The notes beneath the pieces are model-generated. The model was not told the DNA's origin. It searched no databases and worked only from the letters and a program-made list of their open reading frames with translations. The translations under genes were made by a program, and so were the position numbers. Below, in pieces: positions 20,905-31,738 of a DNA stretch of 64,000 nt. The stretch comes from Elymus sibiricus (Eukaryota; Streptophyta; Magnoliopsida; Poales; Poaceae): positions 455,988,390 to 456,052,389 of the forward strand of contig CM077672.1 of NCBI GenBank assembly GCA_039707655.1, given 5' to 3'. Position 1 is the stretch's first letter, and each line of letters opens with the position of its first letter.

Positions 20905-21427
20905 TTTGCAATAAATTGAGCAAATGCACACAAAACAAAGATTTCAACCAATCAAAATGAGGGGAATTGAGAGACGTACCTTGGGTGATGAAAATGCTCC
21001 GGGTCCACCGGTGAAATCTCAAGCAAATGGAGTGGATCTAGGGGGTGTTTGGGTGGGGGAGAGAGAGAGGAGAGGAGCTCACCACGGGAAAGAAGAAGAA
21101 TGGGGAAGAAGAGTGGTGGTGGGGCCCACACACCAGCCCCTCCCAACCTTATCCACCCCAGGACCCTACCGCCAGGGACCCTGGCGGTAGGTTTCAGTAG
21201 CCTACCGCCAGGTCCTATGGCGGTAGGGTCCTTTTCCACGTCAGTTGCAGCTGACGGCCGTCAGGCACCGTCCCGTCACCTACCGCCAGGGGACCTGGCG
21301 GTAGGATGTGGGGGGCTACCGCCGGGACCCCTGGCGGTAGGCAAAAGGGTCAGATCCCGAATTTTTTTGACACGGGGGTCAGATCCCGAAATTGTACCAG
21401 AAAAGGGTCAAAACACGAAATTCGGCC
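20905..21427 (-). repeat. MULE right terminal inverted repeat
   Basis: Inverted copy of 6278-6800. It includes the transposase gene's first exon end and splice donor at 20980/20979 (CATCACCCAAG|GTACG). Confidence 0.88.
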
Positions 21428-21436
21428 GACTGAATT
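21428..21436. repeat. Right 9-bp target-site duplication of the MULE (GACTGAATT)
   Basis: Perfect copy of 6269-6277. Confidence 0.95.
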
Positions 21437-21770
21437 AGTTAGATGGATGGATGGATTGATTGTTGATGCTGTTAGATGGATGGATGGTGCTAGTTTTTTT
21501 GTGCTACTGTATTGGTGCTATTGCATACTTGTTGGTATTGTCAATAGTTGGTACAGTCTACAGTATATGAATGATGTTGTTACATTGATGAATGTTGCTG
21601 TTAATTGTGTTCTCCTTAGCTTCGCCCACCAATGGATATTTTTGTACCTCCGTCACTGATCTCTGTTTTTTCCTCTGCCGGTTTGTCAAGCATTCGAGAT
21701 GGAGAGCATTCATGTCATCATTCTTCTCTTAGCCACGCACGTGTTTCTCACTTTCACTTTTCTTTTTGAA
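21437..21770 (+). other. Right flank of the MULE insertion
   Basis: Continues the pre-insertion sequence of 5827-6268. GATGGATGG repeats near 21440-21480, then T-rich intron-like sequence and a possible acceptor before 21620. No recognisable exon. Confidence 0.35.
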
Positions 21771-21910
21771 AAGTTTTAGGTTCCCCTCTATATTTTTTTT
21801 GTTTTTAAACTTTATAAAAGCACTCAACGGAAATAAATGACTCTCTAAAACTTCCGGGTTGTCTCCCTGGCAGCGCTTTCTTTAAAGCCATTAAGCTAGG
21901 CATAAAGTGC

Positions 21911-23260
21911 TCATGTAACTGATCCACCCGGATCCCAAGGTATATCAAAGTCAATTTTAATTAACAATGATTTGTAATTTAGTAGTGAGCACAAAGCAAC
22001 ATATATCATGCAATGACGAAGTCTAACTCTCTTCCTATGCATCGGCATGTCATAAAAGAACAATTCATGCACATCAAGTAAATGCCAATACATAGTATAA
22101 ACAGTTTCTTGCAATTTTATCGCATTGGAAACATAGAGAGGCGGAGATGTAGTTCCTCTCTCATAATAATTGCAATTAGGAGCAGCAAGCACATGCATAT
22201 TATATCCATCAAAATTATCATGTGTAGTAGTAAAACGCAACCCATCAATATAATCCTTAATAAGCACAAACTTCTCCGATATAGTGTAGTTTGGAGAATT
22301 CAAAAAGATAATAGGACTATCATGTATAGGTGCAATAGCAACAATTTCATTCTTAACATAAGGAACTATAGCAAGTTCATCTTCATAAGCATAATTCATA
22401 TTGGCATCATGGCCACAAGCATAGCAAGCATCAATTTCACCAAAAATAGATATTTCAAACGAATCCAAGGGATCATAGCAATCATCATAGCATTCATCCT
22501 TCGGTAAGCACGAAGGGAAATTAAACAATGTATGAGTTGAAGAGTTACTCTCATTAGAAGGTGGGCACGGGTAGCTAATCCGCTCTTCCTCCCTTTGTTC
22601 TTCGCTCTCCTCGTCATCTTTTTCATCTAATGAGCTCACAGTGTCATCAATTTCTTCTTCCATAGATTCCTGCAAAATATTAGTCTCTTCTCGGACAGCA
22701 GAGACTTTCTCAATAAATTGATCAATATAGGCATTGTATTCATAATTCTCATAGCAATATTTAAGTATAGCAAAATTTTCAGATCGGTAAACAGCATCAT
22801 CATAATTTTCATACTTTTCAAACAAAGATTCAATTTCATAAGCACCCTTAAAAGCAACAAATTCTTCTATTTGTTCCACATCATAGTAATCATATATACC
22901 ATTAGCATAAGAAGCCAAGGTTTCATTATCATTAAATTCACATGAAAAGGGAAGGTGTGGAGCCTTCATCTTAGAGCAACAAGTATAATCATATCTTAAG
23001 CATAAATTCCGAGCATACCAATGCAAATAATGAATTTGATCCCATAAGAGTTTCCCTTTTTGAGACAAGCGATAATCCCTAAAGTATTCCCGTTGATCCA
23101 AAGTAACTCCCATTATCAAGTTGAATGGAGTTTTATCAGGATTATCAAAGTAGTATTTAAAGTTTTCCACATAACGAGCATCGAGGGTTTTAGGAGGTTC
23201 CCCATCTCCATGAGTAGCAAGTACAACTAATTTTTTTGGTGTTTCGTGTTCCATATCCAT
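21911..23260 (-). CDS. Unrecognised 449-aa ORF of LTR retrotransposon A
   Basis: A single open frame begins MDMEHETPKKLVVLATHGDG about 95 bp after the primer-binding site. It is rich in Tyr, Asp and Glu. Residues about 190-235 are very acidic (EEEIDDTVSSLDEKDDEESE), and a cysteine-rich patch follows (DACYACGHD). I see no gag zinc knuckle, protease, RT or integrase motifs. The position is that of gag, and the lack of pol suggests a non-autonomous family. It appears repetitive-element-specific rather than a host gene. Confidence 0.55.
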   Translation of the reverse strand: MDMEHETPKKLVVLATHGDGEPPKTLDARYVENFKYYFDNPDKTPFNLIMGVTLDQREYFRDYRLSQKGKLLWDQIHYLHWYARNLCLRYDYTCCSKMKAPHLPFSCEFNDNETLASYANGIYDYYDVEQIEEFVAFKGAYEIESLFEKYENYDDAVYRSENFAILKYCYENYEYNAYIDQFIEKVSAVREETNILQESMEEEIDDTVSSLDEKDDEESEEQREEERISYPCPPSNESNSSTHTLFNFPSCLPKDECYDDCYDPLDSFEISIFGEIDACYACGHDANMNYAYEDELAIVPYVKNEIVAIAPIHDSPIIFLNSPNYTISEKFVLIKDYIDGLRFTTTHDNFDGYNMHVLAAPNCNYYERGTTSPPLYVSNAIKLQETVYTMYWHLLDVHELFFYDMPMHRKRVRLRHCMIYVALCSLLNYKSLLIKIDFDIPWDPGGSVT

Positions 23261-23355
23261 AACTAAAGATATAAAACAACTTAGAACAGAAAATAAAATC
23301 TACTTAGTGATAAAGCAAACAAGCACACACGAGAATATCAACCCCACGCTATTGC

Positions 23356-23373
23356 TCCCCGGCAACGGCGCCA
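23356..23373 (-). promoter_or_regulatory. Primer-binding site, element A
   Basis: On the coding strand TGGCGCCGTTGCCGGGGA, a few bases after the LTR end: a common tRNA-complementary site of grass Gypsy elements. Confidence 0.75.
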
Positions 23374-23384
23374 GAAAAAGGTCT

Positions 23385-24863
23385 TGATAACCCACAAGTA
23401 TAGGGGATCAATTGCAGCTTTTTCGATAAATAAGAGTGTCGAACCCAACGAGGAGCTAAAGGTAGGATTTATATTCCCTTCAAGTTCTATCGACCACCGA
23501 TACAACTCTATGCACACTTAACATTCGCTTTACCTAGAACAAGTATGAAACTATTTTGGAGGTGATAGGATAGGTTTGCAAGAATAAAACTAGAAGTAAT
23601 TTGCAAGATAATAAAAGTTAGTTGTTTAGTAGAAAGTTTTTGTAACACAAGAGAATGATTTGTCCATAGGCAATCGATAACTAGACCGGTAATCATTATT
23701 GCAATTTTATATGAGGGAGAGGCATGAGCTAACATACTTTCCGTACTTGGATCATATGCACTTATGATTGGAACTCTAGCAAGCATCCGCAACTACCAAA
23801 GCCCAACCATAGCATTAAGTATCAAGTCCTCTTTACTCCCATACACAACAACCCCCTTACTCGGGTGTAAGCTTCTGTCACTCTAGCCGCCCACCATAAG
23901 CGAATCATGAACGTATTGCAACACCCTACAGCGGGAATCCCTCACACTTGTGCGACACGGAGGGCACCATAGGACAGCACCAAAATAAAACATACAACTC
24001 AAACCAATCACGATCATCAATCAACCCATAGGACAAAACGGATCTACTCAAACATCATAGGATAGCCATACATCATTGGGAAATAATATATAGCGTTGAG
24101 CACCATGTTTAAGTAGAGAATTACAGCGGGAAAAGAGAGGTTACACCGCTGCATAGAGGGGGAGAGAGTTGGTGTTGACGGCGGCGAAGTTGTTGGTGTA
24201 GATCGCCGTCACGATGATTGCCCCGGCGGCGTTCCGGCGCCACCGGGAGAGAGGGGGAGAGAGCCCCCCTCCTTCTCTTTTTTCTTGGCCTTCCCCCTAA
24301 ATGGGAGGAAAGTTCTCCCTCTGGTCCATGGCTGCCATGGCGGCGGAGGGGCAGGAGCCCCTCCAAGATTGGATCTCTCTCTCTGTTCTCTTCTGTTTCG
24401 CGTTCCTGTTTTCAGGCCTTTCACCGTTTCTTAATTTCCCGGAGATCCGTAACTCCGATTGCGCTGAAATTTTAACACGATTTTTTTCCGGACATTAGCT
24501 TCCTTGCGCCCGAAGTAGAGCACCAACCGACCTTCGAGGGCCTCACGAGGCACCACGGCACGCCTGGCCCCTGGCACGCCCTGGTGCCTCGTGGGGCCCA
24601 CAAGCACCGCCTTGCATTGATTCCACCTCCCAAAAATCACATATATTCCAAAATAATTCTCCGTAAAATTTTATTGCATTTGGACTTCGTTTGATATGGA
24701 TTTTCTATGAAACAAAAAACAAGCAGAAAACAGGAACTGGCACTGGGCACTGGATCAATATGTTAGTCCCAAAAATAATATAAAATATTGCCAAAAATAT
24801 GTGAAAGTTGTAGAATATTGGCATGAAACAATCAAAAATTATAGATACGACGGAGACGTATCA
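23385..24863 (-). repeat. 5' LTR of element A
   Basis: TGATAACCCAC…GACGTATCA on the plus strand; in coding direction it starts TGATACGTCTCC, common in Triticeae Gypsy families. 1479 bp. ORFs inside it are spurious. Confidence 0.8.
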
Positions 24864-25266
24864 CTTTTCAATCAAGGAGCTATCATGAATCACTTTATAA
24901 ATTTCTTCTTCTAACACTTCATCACAATTTTCAGATTCATTATTTTCAAGCAAAACTTCATAGAGATAATCAAGTGCACTCAACTCACTAGCAATTGGTT
25001 CATCATAATTGGGTCTTTTGAAAAGATTAGCAAGTGGATGAGGATCCATATCAATAGATTTTTGCTTTCACCTTCTGTTTTTGTGTGTTGTCATGAAGGC
25101 AATAAAAGCAAGCAAGCAAACAAAAATATTTTTGTGTTTTTGTAAAAAAAAATAGAAGTGGGGGAGATGAAAACGAGAGGCAAATGCAAATAAAAGGTAA
25201 ATAAAGTAAATGCAAGTGAATGATAATTTGTGCGAAGGTACTTGGTAATTTTGATGATGTCTCTCC

Positions 25267-25279
25267 GGCAACGGCGCCA
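25267..25279 (-). promoter_or_regulatory. Primer-binding site, element B
   Basis: TGGCGCCGTTGCC on the coding strand, 12 bases after the LTR end; same site type as in element A. Confidence 0.7.
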
Positions 25280-25290
25280 GAAATTCTTCC

Positions 25291-26842
25291 TGTTACTTGT
25301 AGTCTGCGTTGGTATTTCCCCGAAGAGGAGAGGATGATGCAGCACAGTAGAGATAAGTATTTCTCTCAGTTAAGAACCAAGGTTATCAATCCATTAGGAG
25401 AACCAAGCAAAACTCCGTTAAAACGCACCTGCACACACAAGAGCAAACACTTGCACCCAACGCAAATAAGGGGGTTGTCAATCCCCTTAGCGGTTAGTTG
25501 CAAGGATTAAATCTTATAGAGGTAAATAGCTAAACTAAAATACTAATTAAAATAAAAGTAAATAAATTGCAGCAAGATATTTTTAGGTTTTTTTTATATG
25601 ATTAAGATAGACCCGAGGACCATAGTTTTCACTAGAGACTTCTCTCTTGAGCACATAAACATACGGTGGGTAAACAAATTACTGTTGGGCAATTGACAGA
25701 ATAGCAAATAATTATGACGAATTCATGGCAATTATCATGTATATAGGCATCACGTCCGAGACAAGTAGACCGACTCCTGCCTGCATCTACTACTATTACT
25801 CCACCCATCGACCGCTATCCAGCATGCATCTAGGGTATTAAGTATGAAACAGAGTAACGTCTTAAGCAAGATGACATGATGTAGAGAAGCAAATTCAAGC
25901 AATATGAATAAACCCCATCTTTTTATCCTTAATGGCAACAATACAAGTATGTGTCATGTCCCTTTCTGTCACTGGGATTGAGCACCGCAAGATTGAACCC
26001 ATCACAAAGCACCTCTGCCATTGCAAGATAAATCGATCTAGTAGGCCAAACTGAACCGATAGATCGGAGAGAAATACAAAGCTATAACAATCATGCATAA
26101 AAGAGTTCAGAGATGACTCAAATATTTCTCATGAATAATCTGATCATAAACTCACAATTCATCGGACCCCAACAAACACACCACAAAAGAAGATTACATC
26201 GGATAGAACTCCAAGAACATCGAGGAGAACATTGTATTGAAGATCAAAGAGAGAGAAGAAGCCATCTAGCTACTAGCTATGGACCCGTAGGTCTGTGGTA
26301 AACTACTCACACATCATCGGAAGGTCAGCAAGGTTGATGTAGAAGCCCTCCGTGATCGATTCCCCCTCCGGCAGAGTACCGGAAAAGGCCTCCAGATGGG
26401 ATCGCGGAAGAACAGAGGCTTGCGGCGGCGAAAAGGTTTTTTCTTCTGGCTCTCTGGGGGTTTCCAAATATTTGTGAATTTATAGAAGTGGAATTAGGTC
26501 AAACGGAGTCACGTGGGCCCCACAAGGCAGCACGGCGTGCCCCCCCGGGGCCCGCCCTGGTGCCTTGTGGAGCCTCTGTGAGGCTTCTGGCTTCCTCCCA
26601 AGGCTTCCTAGGTTTCTTTTGTCTAGAAAAAAATCTCCAAAAAGTTTTGTGGCATTTGGACTTCATTTGGTACTGTTTCTCTGAAAAGCCAAAAACAAGC
26701 AAAAAAACAGCAACTAGCACTGGGCACCAGGTTAATAGGTTAGTCCCAAAAAATGATATATAATTGCATATAAAAACATTCAAGATTGATACTATAATAG
26801 CATGGAACAATCAAAAATTATAGATACGTTGGAGACGTATCA
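25291..26842 (-). repeat. 5' LTR of element B
   Basis: TGTTACTTGTAG…GACGTATCA on the plus strand; in coding direction starts TGATACGTCTCCAACG. 1552 bp. It shares its first bases and a few internal phrases with LTR A but is a different family. Confidence 0.8.
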
Positions 26843-27477
26843 GGAGGGCTCTGTTTTCAGTTGTTTCTTCGCGTTTTGTTAGGGTTTGTGTCCTACTCAG
26901 GAAGACGAGACAGCGGCGGCTCCTTGAAGATGGAACAAGGTTCTCCCCGCCTAGCCCCCGTGCCGATGGTGTGTCTAGCATCATCGGTGGGCGTGTGGAG
27001 GTGTGTCTCCGGCGGATCTGTCCTTGGTGGATTTGCTCGGATCTGGTCATAGTTCGTCTACGTTCATGTGTTCTCAGGTTGGATCCTTCCGATCTATGCT
27101 ACTTTTCATCGGCGGTGGTTGTTGTTCTACTGCGCTGGTCCTATGGGGCCTTAGCACAACGACTTCTCGACCGTCTGCTGCAACAAGTTTTGCCCGGCTC
27201 CGGCGAGGGAGGGGCAATGACGGCGGCACGCCTTCAGCTCGCTTCAGTGCTGGTAGTCGTCGCTAGGTGGTCTACGGATCTGGATGTATTTTTTATTATT
27301 TCTAGTGTTCGTTGTACTGCCATGATTGAAGATGAATAGATTGGATACTGTACGTGACACTATGCTATGTGAGCTTGTCGCGTCGGTACAAAAAACAAGT
27401 CTACTTCTGGGAAAAAAGAGGGCGCCCATCTAAGAGGGCAAAGGTCTCTAAACAAAAATATGGTTCATCACGAGATG
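26843..27477 (+). other. LINE leader/tail-like GC-rich DNA
   Basis: GC-rich sequence followed by a T-rich stretch (GTATTTTTTATTATTTCTAG) resembling LINE 3' UTRs. The frames are composition-driven and no domain is visible. Element B was inserted at its left edge. Confidence 0.4.
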
Positions 27478-28601
27478 CATGTTTTGGAATAGTATAGGTC
27501 TTGGTGACTTGGCTAAAATACAAACACATTGCCGATTGTGTAAAGGATCATGCTTTGGACTTTGTGGCCATCACTGAATCGGGTAAACGTGATTTCCAGA
27601 CACGCGATCTTGACCACTTTTCATGTGGTTATGATTACGAATGACATGTTTTACCCCCGTCTGAAAGGTCGGGTGAAATCTTGCTTGGCATCCACTCGAC
27701 ATACTTGGACCTTTTGTCCACGTCGAAGGGTGATTATCACATCAAATTTCACCTTTGAAACAAGGCTGACAACTTCTTTTGGAGTCTGGTGGCTATTTAT
27801 GGTGCTGCTTAAGAGGAGTTTAAATCCGCTTTTCTTAACAAACTTGTTAATACATGCCGGGACAATCCCCATCCCATGTTAATCGGGGAGGAATTCAATA
27901 TCCTTCGATATCAGCAGGAAAAAAACAATGACCGGTTTGACACTAGGTGGTCTTTCCTATTCAATGTATTTATTGACATCCTAGACCTGTCGAAGCTCAC
28001 TATGTCTGGTCACCCGTACACCTGGGCCAATAACCGATCAATTCCAACTTATGAGAAACTAGATCGTGTGCTAGTAACCACAGACTGGGAATATAAATAT
28101 CCCCTTGCCTCGGTACGGGCGCTAGAAAGAATTGAGGCCTTATCGGATCATGTTCCATTGCTAACCAATTTTGGACAACCAACTCTAGGATCTAACCGTC
28201 CACAGTTTAAATTCGAACTGGGATGGCTCACTAGAGAGGAATTCCACGACCTGGTTAAGAAATTAAAGTGGGGGCACGTCAACCTTGGGGTAACACGCCC
28301 ATTCAGCGATGGAACAATCGAATTCGTGCCTTGCGTCGATTACTTCGTGGATGGGCTAAACACACCACCGGTATATATAAAAAAGGAAAAGTTGCAACTA
28401 TCTACCCTAATCGATACCGTTGATAATACTGCGGAGGCAAGACCTCTTTCTGCCGATGAGATTGAGAAAAAAAAAAGCCATCTAAGTGAGCAGATTGCCC
28501 ACCTTTTACGCAAGGAAGAGATTAAATGGTACCAACGTTGCGAGGTCGACTCGCTTGTTCAAGGGGATGATAATACGAAATACTTTCAAATGTTGGCGAA
28601 T
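27478..28601 (+). mobile_element. LINE ORF2 fragment: endonuclease domain, broken
   Basis: Reading in mixed frames from 27478, DHALDFVAITES matches the N-terminus of the LINE apurinic endonuclease (EEP) domain, including its catalytic Glu. After frame breaks, the long frame from 27876 gives GEEFNILRYQQEKNND, SGHPYTWANN, PTYEKLDRVL and ALSDHVPLL (catalytic Asn, Asp and His regions), then the linker to RT (QRCEVDSLVQGDDNTKYF). It stops being LINE at MLANG, exactly where the tandem array begins. Frameshifts and stops make it nonfunctional. Confidence 0.82.
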
Positions 28602-29100
28602 GGCGAAGCCGGGTGCACGAGGTTACTACGACAAACACGTTGTACGACCAACGCGTTGTACAACCAACAAACACTTCGACGTATACCCCCCCTTCAAGAT
28701 GTTTATGAAAATTTAACGAGTCGGAGGCGAGCAGGAGTCGCGTACCGGAGGTGCCGTGTACCGGCGAAGCCGGATGCACGAGGTTACTACGACAAACGCG
28801 TTGTACGACCAACACATACTTCGACCTATGCCCCCTCCCTTCAAGATGTTTACGAAAATTTAACGAGTCGGAAGCGAGCAGGAGTCGCGCATTGGAGGCA
28901 CCGTGTACCGGCGAAGCCAGATGCACGAGGTTATTACGTCAAACGTGATGTACGACCAACACACTGTACGACCAACGTGCTGTACGACCAACAAACACTT
29001 CGACCTATGCCTCCCCCACCCCCCCCCCCCACCCCCCCCCGCCTCAAGATAAAATTTAACGAGCCGAAGGAGAGCAGGAGTCGCGCGCCGGAGGCGCCGC
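28602..29100. repeat. Three-unit tandem repeat (units of about 161, 147 and 190 bp)
   Basis: Units start GGCGAAGCC at 28602, 28763 and 28910. Each has GCACGAGGTTA(C/T)TACG, runs of GTACGACCAAC (one to four copies), ACTTCGAC…, then AAAATTTAACGAG and GAGCAGGAGTCGCG. The third unit has an insertion of C-rich sequence (29010-29040). The frame happens to stay open, extending the LINE ORF to 29111. Confidence 0.88.
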
Positions 29101-29515
29101 AATATTACTAGAAACTTCGTTTTTCTTAGTTGAAAGTTGACATTTGATAGTGTTGAAAGCGTCCACCCGTAATTATCCCATTTAAATCCATTTTCTAGAA
29201 ATATAATGGGAAAAAAGGAAAAACCCAGGGAAACTAGGAACCAACGTCGCGCGTACGCGTGTTTTTTTTTTTTTTTTGGCTTCATTTTTCTGTGTGTATC
29301 ACGTGAAAAGGGACAAAAGGAAAATCTAGGTAGTGGGAGGGTCGAACTAGAAAAGGTACAAAACCAAAAACCGGAAAAGAAAAACCGGGAACCAACCACT
29401 TCGATTGGTTTGCCCGCGTGGGAGCGCTCCGTGTGCGCTAGTTACTGCGCACCGAGCGCTCCCAAAGCGTTCGCTTGTTCCCTTTCTAAGAAGCAACCAA
29501 GATACTTTCTTTAAA
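29101..29515. other. Spacer
   Basis: AT-rich, then T-tract and A-rich sequence. GAGCGCTCC (29424) and GAGCGCTCC (29454) form short repeats. No gene seen. Confidence 0.5.
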
Positions 29516-31230
29516 ACTAAACACACTTATTTTATTAATCAATAATGTTTGTGGGCATACATCGTAAGTCTGACGGGTTTGGAAGCCACACATGGCGTCC
29601 GAACTCCAGGCCAAAAGCATGCTTAGCGAGGCTATGTGCCTCAGTGTTGGACTCTCTTCCTTCAAATGAAGGTACAATGGTGGAAGTTTTTTTATGTCTC
29701 TATGATCTCCTTAATGACGCTTGCATAGACACCCCTGGTTTGATGTTTTATATCAAGTACCACACCTTGGCAGTCCGAGCAACAATTACATGTGTTAATG
29801 ATAAGTCCATCGCCAACGCAACTGCCCTGCGGCACGCCAAAGCCTCCAGGGTAGCCGGGTCCGATATTCCCATACATTTTATGACCGAGGAACCAAGGTA
29901 TACGCCATTTGAATCTCTGCAGACCGCGCTAAAAGAACCTTCCAATTGATTTCGAGAAACAGCACCATCCACTCTTATTTTTGCCACACTTGCAGGTGGA
30001 GGGATCCACTTTGGCTGGGCATGTGCCCGGGGTGCAGCGGCCACCCTCGCCGGTTTCTTTGGCTTCCTCAAGTTCCTGTAGGTACTTTGTGATGAACATG
30101 TGAGTAGCTAGGGACTTTGGAATATATTTTCATGCAACGCGTGCGCTCTAGCATACCAAATTGCCCACAAGGTCACAAGAACCTGGGTGAATTCTGAGGG
30201 GGATAGCATATCCATAAGAGCAAAGATCCATCTTTTAGCGTCTGGTTCGGTGGTGTTGTTCAGAGATTCCACTAGATCAGGATCTTGTAAGGCCCACACA
30301 CATCGAGCTACACTGCAGTGAAGCAGGGAGTCTTGCCACGAATCATCAGCTCCACACAGCCCATAATTATTGTTGGTCGACATATTTCGGCGGTGAAGTA
30401 AATCGGCAGTAGGGATAGATTGCTGGGCAAATCTCCATAAAAATTTTGTTTTTACTTTTGAAGGAACATCCACCTTCCAGAGCTTCGACCACGCCCTCTG
30501 CTCGCCTTCTGTATTTGACGAGTTTGGCCGGCCCTCGAGCCAAGCTTCTCGCCTCATCTTGGTGTCCACAAGCATTCGGTAGGCCGAGCGAACCGAAACG
30601 ACCCCGTTCCTCTCGTGCACCCATGACCAGAAATCGTCGACATGTCTTGTACATAATGGTATGGATACAATGGCCTCAGCATCTGTCGGTAAAAAACCTC
30701 CGTGGTAGTGGTACGATCCCACTCCGTGCCCGGTAGTATAAGAGCACCCACAGATTATGGCGGGTTGGGTACCCTGCTAACGATAGGTCTCATGTTAGAT
30801 GCTGTAGGAATCCAATTTTGTTGCCAGATGAGTGTTGTTGCGCCCGATCAGTCCATGTCACGGCCTTCTAGGACAAGCCTCCAAATCTGAGGAGGAACGG
30901 CCCCCAATTCTGCATGCAAAAAGTCACCTAAACGGTAGTATTTCGCTTTAAGCACCCTTGCACTGAGCGACTCCGGCTCCGTTAAGATCCTAGGCCTGCC
31001 TTGCTAGGAGAGCTAGGCTAAAAAGTTCAATGTCTCGAAATCCCAAACTCCCACAGAATTTGGGTCGCGTCAGCATGCTTCACAAGACCCTAAATTTTAG
31101 GAATCAGAGAATTGATGTGTTTACATAGACGACGGAAGAGTTTGAAAGAGGACATAGAGTAAACCGGAACGGCTTGTGCTACTGATTTAATTAGGACCTC
31201 TTTTCCCCCCCTGAAGAGAGAAGAAGCTTT
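29516..31230 (-). mobile_element. LINE ORF2 fragment: RT C-terminus, zinc-binding domain and RNase H, broken
   Basis: Minus strand, from right to left. Decayed RT C-terminus is at about 31130-30723 (LCKHINSLIPK in one frame). The zf-RVT-type domain is in 30722-30108 (WSKLWKVDVPSKVKTKFLWR … NYGLCGADDSWQDSLLHC). The RNase H-like domain is in 30071-29748 (WIPPPASVAKIRVDGAVSR … TLEALACRRAVALAMDL). Its continuation in another frame (29677-29520) ends near an A/T-rich tail. It is oppositely oriented to the endonuclease fragment at 27478 and so is a separate insertion. Several frameshifts and stops. Confidence 0.82.
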
Positions 31231-31600
31231 TCATCCAGCCCTTGATCTTGCTCCATACCCTTTGGAAACTTGAAAGCATAGTTTTTGCTACTGCCCACAT
31301 CAATCAAAGCGACCAAGATACGGATGAATCTTATTTGTCGCGCGGACAGGTCGGCCTGAAGTCGCTTCTAGGCCTAGGTCCTATACAAGGGCCGGGCATC
31401 TATAGGTGTGGCCTACTGATGTGAGTGGTCACGGCTGTAGCGTTGAGGCTCGTGTTTTTGTCACAACGTGCTGAGCGTTTTCAGGAAGATGGGCGTGCCG
31501 CTTTGCACAGTGCAAGATCCTTATTACTGTCCCAGGCATGCACTACTACCACTCCTATCGCACCAGCTGTAAAATAATCAGATTTATCAAAAAAAAAACG
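31231..31600. other. Intergenic spacer
   Basis: No recognisable gene or repeat. A-rich tract at 31590-31599. Confidence 0.5.
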
Positions 31601-31738
31601 CTGATGAAAATGTCTAGAGGGTGACTACAGCAGAGTCATGTTCAACATAATACAGTACCATCATACTCCATCAAGAAAATAAAGATGTCTACCCATGCTC
31701 CATCAAGCGACTACCATCCTGCTCCTCCATCAAGAACC
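31601..31738 (-). other. Probable 3' UTR of the two-8-Cys gene
   Basis: CATCAAG/GATGG-rich sequence directly after the stop codon. ATCAAGAAAATAAA and similar on the plus strand; the polyadenylation site was not determined. Confidence 0.4.

Larger units (their letters stand above)
6278..21427 (-). mobile_element. Complete Mutator-like element (MULE), split by a Copia insertion
   Basis: Bounded by perfect 9-bp target-site duplications and by long inverted termini starting GGGCGAATTTCGTG on the left and GGCCGAATTTCGTG (read inward) on the right. Without the nested Copia element (9877-18681) it is about 6.3 kb. It holds two convergent genes: the MURA-type transposase (minus, from the right end) with a GRF zinc-finger exon pair at its 3' side, and an unrecognised gene (plus, from the left end). 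This is the arrangement of maize mudrA and mudrB. A four-unit tandem array lies between the gene 3' ends. The transposase coding sequence is broken, so this copy cannot be autonomous now. Confidence 0.93.
21771..24863 (-). mobile_element. LTR retrotransposon A (probable Gypsy-type, truncated), nested in element B
   Basis: Coding on the minus strand: 5' LTR 24863-23385, primer-binding site, then an internal region with one long ORF. It breaks off near 21771 without a 3' LTR. Upstream of the LTR lies internal sequence of element B, so A inserted into B. The left border is approximate. Confidence 0.75.
24864..26842 (-). mobile_element. LTR retrotransposon B (probable Gypsy-type, truncated)
   Basis: 5' LTR 26842-25291, primer-binding site at about 25267-25279 and about 430 bp of internal sequence, interrupted by element A. 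The internal 62-aa frame 25049-24861 (MDPHPLANLFKRPNYDEPIA…) is the start of the element's gene, cut by A's LTR. The remainder of B is not found to the left. Confidence 0.75.
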
